A stretch of DNA of 64,000 bases, from positions 5,715,178-5,779,177 of the forward strand of contig NZ_JH976537.1 in the NCBI RefSeq assembly GCF_000309385.1, in the 5' to 3' direction. The DNA is from Nodosilinea nodulosa PCC 7104 (GTDB lineage: Bacteria; Cyanobacteriota; Cyanobacteriia; Phormidesmidales; Phormidesmidaceae). The notes beneath the pieces were generated by a model. That model ran no database searches. It worked only from the letters and a program-made list of their open reading frames with translations, and had not been told where the DNA came from. Position numbers and translations under genes: made by a program. Within the stretch, counting starts at the first letter, position 1; each line of letters begins with the position of its first letter. This document shows, piece after piece, positions 60,254-64,000 of the stretch.

Positions 60254-62935
60254 ATGGAGGTAGCCGTTGTGAATCATGGCTTTGGAGTTCAATTTAATAC
60301 AGCTAATACAGAAGCTGGCCTATCTGAGCAAGAGGCAAGCGCTCGACTCAAGCAAGAGGGCTACAACGAACTCCCCTCGGCGCGATCGCGCAATCTTTTT
60401 GTGATCGCCTGGGATATTGCCCAAGATCCCATCTTTCTCTTGCTGGTTGGCGGCGGCATCATTTATTGGGTTTTAGGCGACCTGCAAGAAGCCCTGATTT
60501 TGCTAGGGTTTGTCTTCTTCATTATGGGCATTAGCCTCTACCAGGAAGGCAAGACCGAACATGCCATGGAAGCCTTGCGCAATCTCTCCAGTCCCCGTGC
60601 CCTGGTAATTCGGGATGGACAGCGCCAGCGGATTACCGGGCGAGAGGTGGTGCGGGGCGATGTTTTAGTCCTGGCGGAGGGCGATCGCGTGCCTGCGGAT
60701 GCGATCGTGCTGTCCTGCTCCAATCTGTCCACCGACGAATCGTTATTAACCGGAGAATCTGTCCCGGTGCGCAAAGTTGCCGCTGACATCGACGCTCAGC
60801 ACGGCAAGATGGCGCGTCCGGGGGGCGATGATTTGCCCTTTGTCTATTCCGGCACGCTGGTGGTCCAGGGGCAGGGCATCGCCCAGGTGCGGGCGATCGG
60901 GGCTCAAACCGAGATGGGCACGATCGGCAAAGCCCTGCAAGGCGTGAAGCTCGAAGCCACCCCCCTGCAGCAGGAAATGACTCGGTTGGTAAACCGTTTG
61001 CTAGGCATCGCCCTATCGCTGTGTGTGGCGATTGTGGTGATTTATGGCCTGACCCAAGGCCATTGGCTCCAGGGCATTCTGGCCGGCATTACCTTGGCGA
61101 TGGCCATCTTGCCGAATGAGTTTCCGGTGGTGGTGACCATCTTTTTAGCCCTAGGGGCCTGGCGAATTTCCCAGCGCCAGGTCTTAGCCCGTCGCGCCTC
61201 TGCCGTCGAAACCCTGGGGTCTGCAACCGTTCTGTGTGTGGATAAAACCGGAACTCTGACCCTGAACCAAATGGCGGTGCAACAGCTCTTGGCCTATGAC
61301 CCATCAGACCCCGCTTTAGCCAACGCCTACCCCTATGACTTGGGTTCGCAGGCCCAAGCGCCCCTGCCCGAAGCGGTGCATGAGTTAGTCGAATTTTGCA
61401 TTCTGGCGAGTCAGCGCGATCCCTTTGACCCGATGGAAAAGGCCTTCAACCAGCTGGGCGATCGCTATCTTGCCGATACCGAACATATCCACAACGATTG
61501 GCAGCTATTGCGAGAATATCCATTGTCGCCGCAGCTATTGGCCATGTCCCACGTCTGGCAGTCAGCGGATGGTAAACAGTATGAAATTGCGGCCAAAGGT
61601 GCCCCTGAGGCGATCGCCGACCTCTGCCATTTTACGCCCGCCCAGCAGCAACGGCTGGCCCTTCAAGTGAGCCAAATGGCCGAGCAAGGGTTGCGGGTGT
61701 TAGGGGTGGCCAAAGCGCCGCTGGATACACCGCCGCCCTCCTTGCCGCCCCACCCCTCCCTCAATCCCCAGCATTTGCCCGACCAGCAGCACGACTTTCC
61801 CTTTCAATTTCTCGGCTTAGTCGGCCTGTCAGACCCCGTGCGCCCAACCGTGGCGGCAGCGATTCAAGAATGCTACACCGCAGGCATTCGCGTGGTGATG
61901 ATTACGGGAGACTATCCCGGCACGGCTCAAACCATTGCCCGCCAAATTGGCCTGATGCAGATGGGTGCCATCATGACCGGAGCGGAACTAGACGCGATGG
62001 ATGAGGCTGAACTCCAGCAGCGGATTCAAAGCACCAATATCTTTGCCCGAGCCGTTCCCGAACAGAAATTGCGGTTGGTAAATGCCCTAAAAGCGAAGGG
62101 TGAAGTCGTCGCCATGACCGGAGACGGGGTGAATGATGCCCCGGCCCTGAAGGCGGCTCAAATCGGCATCGCCATGGGCCAGCGCGGTACCGATGTGGCC
62201 CGTGAGGCGGCGGCCTTGGTGCTGTTGGATGATGATTTTTCGTCGATCGTGCAGGCCGTCAAGCTAGGCCGACGAATCTTCGATAACCTCCGCAAAGCCA
62301 TGGTCTATTTGCTGGCGATTCACATTCCCATCGCGGGGATGTCGTTGATCCCGGTGTTGTTTAAGCTGCCCTTAGTTTTACTGCCCGTTCACGTGGCCTT
62401 TCTCCATTTAATTATTGATCCTGCCTGCTCGATCGTCCTCGAAGCCGAACCCGCCGATCCCACCGTAATGCAGCGTCCACCCCGCCCGGCCAAGGAACCT
62501 TTATTTGGGCGAAAGACGGTGAACCTAGCCCTGTTAAAAGGCGGCGGCATCTTGGCGATCGCCCTCGTTATTTTTGTTGCCTCGCTCTACCGCGGCCAGG
62601 GTGAACTCGATGCCCGTGCGCTCACGTTTACGACATTAATTTTGGCCAACTTAGGCCTCATTTTGAGTGAAAGTTCAAGCTCTCGCCTCAGCTTAAGCAT
62701 CCTAAAATCCCCCAATACTGCTCTGTGGTGGGTGATGGGTGGAGGGCTATCTTTTCTGGCGATGGTGCTTTACGTCCCCGTGTTGCGTCGGTTGTTTAGT
62801 TTCGCATTCCTACATCCGATTGACCTAGCCATTTGTTTGATCGGTGGGTTAATTTGTCTCATTTGGTTTGAGCAGTTGAAGGGACTAAGCCAACCCCGAA
62901 AAGGAGTTAAATCCTCGTCGAGAAAACCTGCTTGA
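60254..62935 (+). CDS. P-type ATPase, P2-like cation pump with PNEFP helix-4 site
   Basis: An 893-residue pump with STDESLLTGESVPVRK, phosphorylation motif VLCVDKTGTLTLNQMAVQQL, MITGDYPGTAQT and [20 protein letters not shown]. In helix 4 it has AMAILPNEFPVVVTIFLALG, where classic calcium pumps have PEGLP. This change is typical of a bacterial subgroup with an uncertain ion. About ten membrane helices are visible. It is the third P-type ATPase in 20 kb. Confidence 0.9.
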   Translation: MEVAVVNHGFGVQFNTANTEAGLSEQEASARLKQEGYNELPSARSRNLFVIAWDIAQDPIFLLLVGGGIIYWVLGDLQEALILLGFVFFIMGISLYQEGKTEHAMEALRNLSSPRALVIRDGQRQRITGREVVRGDVLVLAEGDRVPADAIVLSCSNLSTDESLLTGESVPVRKVAADIDAQHGKMARPGGDDLPFVYSGTLVVQGQGIAQVRAIGAQTEMGTIGKALQGVKLEATPLQQEMTRLVNRLLGIALSLCVAIVVIYGLTQGHWLQGILAGITLAMAILPNEFPVVVTIFLALGAWRISQRQVLARRASAVETLGSATVLCVDKTGTLTLNQMAVQQLLAYDPSDPALANAYPYDLGSQAQAPLPEAVHELVEFCILASQRDPFDPMEKAFNQLGDRYLADTEHIHNDWQLLREYPLSPQLLAMSHVWQSADGKQYEIAAKGAPEAIADLCHFTPAQQQRLALQVSQMAEQGLRVLGVAKAPLDTPPPSLPPHPSLNPQHLPDQQHDFPFQFLGLVGLSDPVRPTVAAAIQECYTAGIRVVMITGDYPGTAQTIARQIGLMQMGAIMTGAELDAMDEAELQQRIQSTNIFARAVPEQKLRLVNALKAKGEVVAMTGDGVNDAPALKAAQIGIAMGQRGTDVAREAAALVLLDDDFSSIVQAVKLGRRIFDNLRKAMVYLLAIHIPIAGMSLIPVLFKLPLVLLPVHVAFLHLIIDPACSIVLEAEPADPTVMQRPPRPAKEPLFGRKTVNLALLKGGGILAIALVIFVASLYRGQGELDARALTFTTLILANLGLILSESSSSRLSLSILKSPNTALWWVMGGGLSFLAMVLYVPVLRRLFSFAFLHPIDLAICLIGGLICLIWFEQLKGLSQPRKGVKSSSRKPA

Positions 62936-62983
62936 GAAGTTTGGCAAGCAGTCAATGATCCCGTTCACTCACAAAAGGCAGCT

Positions 62984-64000
62984 ATGACACAGCAATTATC
63001 GACTCCCCCCTCGGCAAAACCCAGCACTGCCAACGGTGCCGCTCCCAAGGCTTACATGGTGGGGGGTGGGATTGGCTCCCTAGCCGCCGCCGCCTTCCTG
63101 ATTCGCGATGGCCATATTCCAGGCCGCAATATCACCATCTACGAGGCGATGCCAGTCTTGGGCGGCAGTCTGGATGGTAACGGCAGCCCCACGCAGGGTT
63201 ACACCATGCGCGGCGGGCGGATGCTGACCACCGACAACTATGAATGCACCTGGGATTTGTTCAAATCGATCCCGTCCCTCAGTGCTCCTGACCAGACGGT
63301 CTTTGAGGAGACGATCGCCTTCAATCAGCTCCACCAGTCCCACGCTAGGGCGCGGCTCGTCGATCGCCATCGCGCCAAGCTGGATGTCGAGTCGATGGGT
63401 TTTTCGATGCAGGATCGGCTTGAACTCCTCAAACTCACCGAGGCCGACGAAGCCAAACTGGGCACCAGCCGCATTACCGATTGGCTATCGCCGCCCTTCT
63501 TCACAACCAACTTTTGGTTCATGTGGTCAACGACATTTGCGTTTCAACCCTGGCATAGCGCGGTGGAATTCCGCCGTTACCTGCATCGGTTCATGATGGA
63601 ATTTTCCCGCATCGAAACCCTGGCTGGGGTCAAGCGCACGGTCTACAACCAATTTGATTCATTGGTGCGACCGATGGTGAGCTGGCTGAAGGGGCAGGGG
63701 GTGAATTTTGTCGTTGACTGCACCGTGACCGACTTTGAACTAAAGACTGACCAGGGCAAGATCGTCGTCACCGGCATTCACCATCGGCGCGACGGCACGA
63801 CAGAGACCACAGCGATCGGCGATGACGATTTGGTGTTCTTTCAAAACGGGTCGATGACCGATGCCTCCAGCTTTGGGTCAATGGCGAGTGCGCCCCAAAA
63901 GTTAACCAAAGAGGATAGTGGCGGCTGGTTGCTCTGGGAAAAGCTGGCCTACGGCCATCCTGAATTCGGTAACCCAGCGGCATTCAACTCTAGTATTCCA
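62984..64000 (+). CDS. ohyA: Oleate hydratase (partial, runs off the right edge)
   Basis: The first 339 residues of a FAD-binding hydratase of the myosin-cross-reactive-antigen family, which adds water across the double bond of oleic acid. The Rossmann motif is AYMVGGGIGSLAAAAFLIRD, followed by ITIYEAMPVLGGSLDGNGSP and GYTMRGGRMLTTDNYECTWD. FFQNGSMTDASSFGSM is typical of the family. A usual member has about 580-650 residues, so roughly half is missing. The enzyme is best known in Firmicutes and gut bacteria; a cyanobacterial copy is less usual. Confidence 0.93.
   Translation, partial: MTQQLSTPPSAKPSTANGAAPKAYMVGGGIGSLAAAAFLIRDGHIPGRNITIYEAMPVLGGSLDGNGSPTQGYTMRGGRMLTTDNYECTWDLFKSIPSLSAPDQTVFEETIAFNQLHQSHARARLVDRHRAKLDVESMGFSMQDRLELLKLTEADEAKLGTSRITDWLSPPFFTTNFWFMWSTTFAFQPWHSAVEFRRYLHRFMMEFSRIETLAGVKRTVYNQFDSLVRPMVSWLKGQGVNFVVDCTVTDFELKTDQGKIVVTGIHHRRDGTTETTAIGDDDLVFFQNGSMTDASSFGSMASAPQKLTKEDSGGWLLWEKLAYGHPEFGNPAAFNSSIP

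Noticed and set aside
1-64000. Possible CRISPR array, tRNA, integrase or attachment sites
   Set aside because: I saw no regularly spaced repeats, no tRNA cloverleaf and no tyrosine or serine integrase, so the element's integration boundaries stay undefined.

Overview
The window is cyanobacterial DNA. The evidence is frequent HIP1 palindromes (GCGATCGC), an allophycocyanin alpha-type subunit, an orange carotenoid protein, DUF1830, and cyanobacterial PRC-barrel and CbpA/CbpM-type proteins. Most genes are GC-rich. Two blocks (about 17.3-23.0 kb and 52.7-56.3 kb) are clearly AT-richer, and I found no HIP1 inside their main genes. The gene style fits a filamentous Leptolyngbya/Nodosilinea-like cyanobacterium; that is inference. 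I saw no rRNA, tRNA, CRISPR array or integrase.

Region 1 (1-32.3 kb) is a decaying conjugative or mobilizable element. It has an IS3-family fragment, a MobC-like protein and relaxase, and a nucleotidyltransferase-like protein. On the minus strand follow a primase-polymerase, a DNA methylase plus Strawberry-notch helicase, small secreted proteins, and a GH19/cysteine-peptidase cell-wall hydrolase. Further right are type IV secretion genes: VirD4, VirB9, VirB10, a VirB8-like gene and VirB6. Three lesions are explicit. An IS5-family element splits the VirB8-like gene (3-bp duplication TTA). An IS4-family element removed the last 11 residues of the protein after VirD4 (10-bp duplication). An in-frame TAA breaks a secreted protein gene. 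No VirB4 ATPase is present. Five element proteins (relaxase, nucleotidyltransferase, primase, helicase and the VirD4-adjacent protein) end in what looks like the same small C-terminal module, a candidate conjugation signal or docking domain. Cargo in the element includes a 1784-residue P-loop ATPase with an N-terminal nuclease-like segment, built like an Avs/STAND defence protein, next to a DUF5674 gene pair.

Region 2 (32.6-51.3 kb) holds a bacterial NACHT protein and then a stress and photoprotection set: PRC-barrel, BON, an orphan allophycocyanin alpha paralogue, a receiver protein whose phospho-acceptor Asp is replaced by Glu, DUF1830, a GH13 glucan enzyme, a universal stress protein, an MgtA-type ATPase, LapA, an orange carotenoid protein with Gln at the Arg155 position, a P2A ATPase and a cbpA-cbpM pair.

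Region 3 (51.3-56.8 kb) is a small-protein and defence island. It has DUF2283 and DUF4926 genes, a retron-type reverse transcriptase with a recognisable msr-msd region bounded by an 11-bp inverted repeat, a CHAT-TPR protein lacking the catalytic His, and two small proteins. The CHAT protein and both small proteins share a GGTA[YH]I motif. Region 4 (57.2-64.0 kb) returns to metabolism and stress: phosphoketolase, a coiled-coil protein, a third P-type ATPase and the start of an oleate hydratase that runs off the window.
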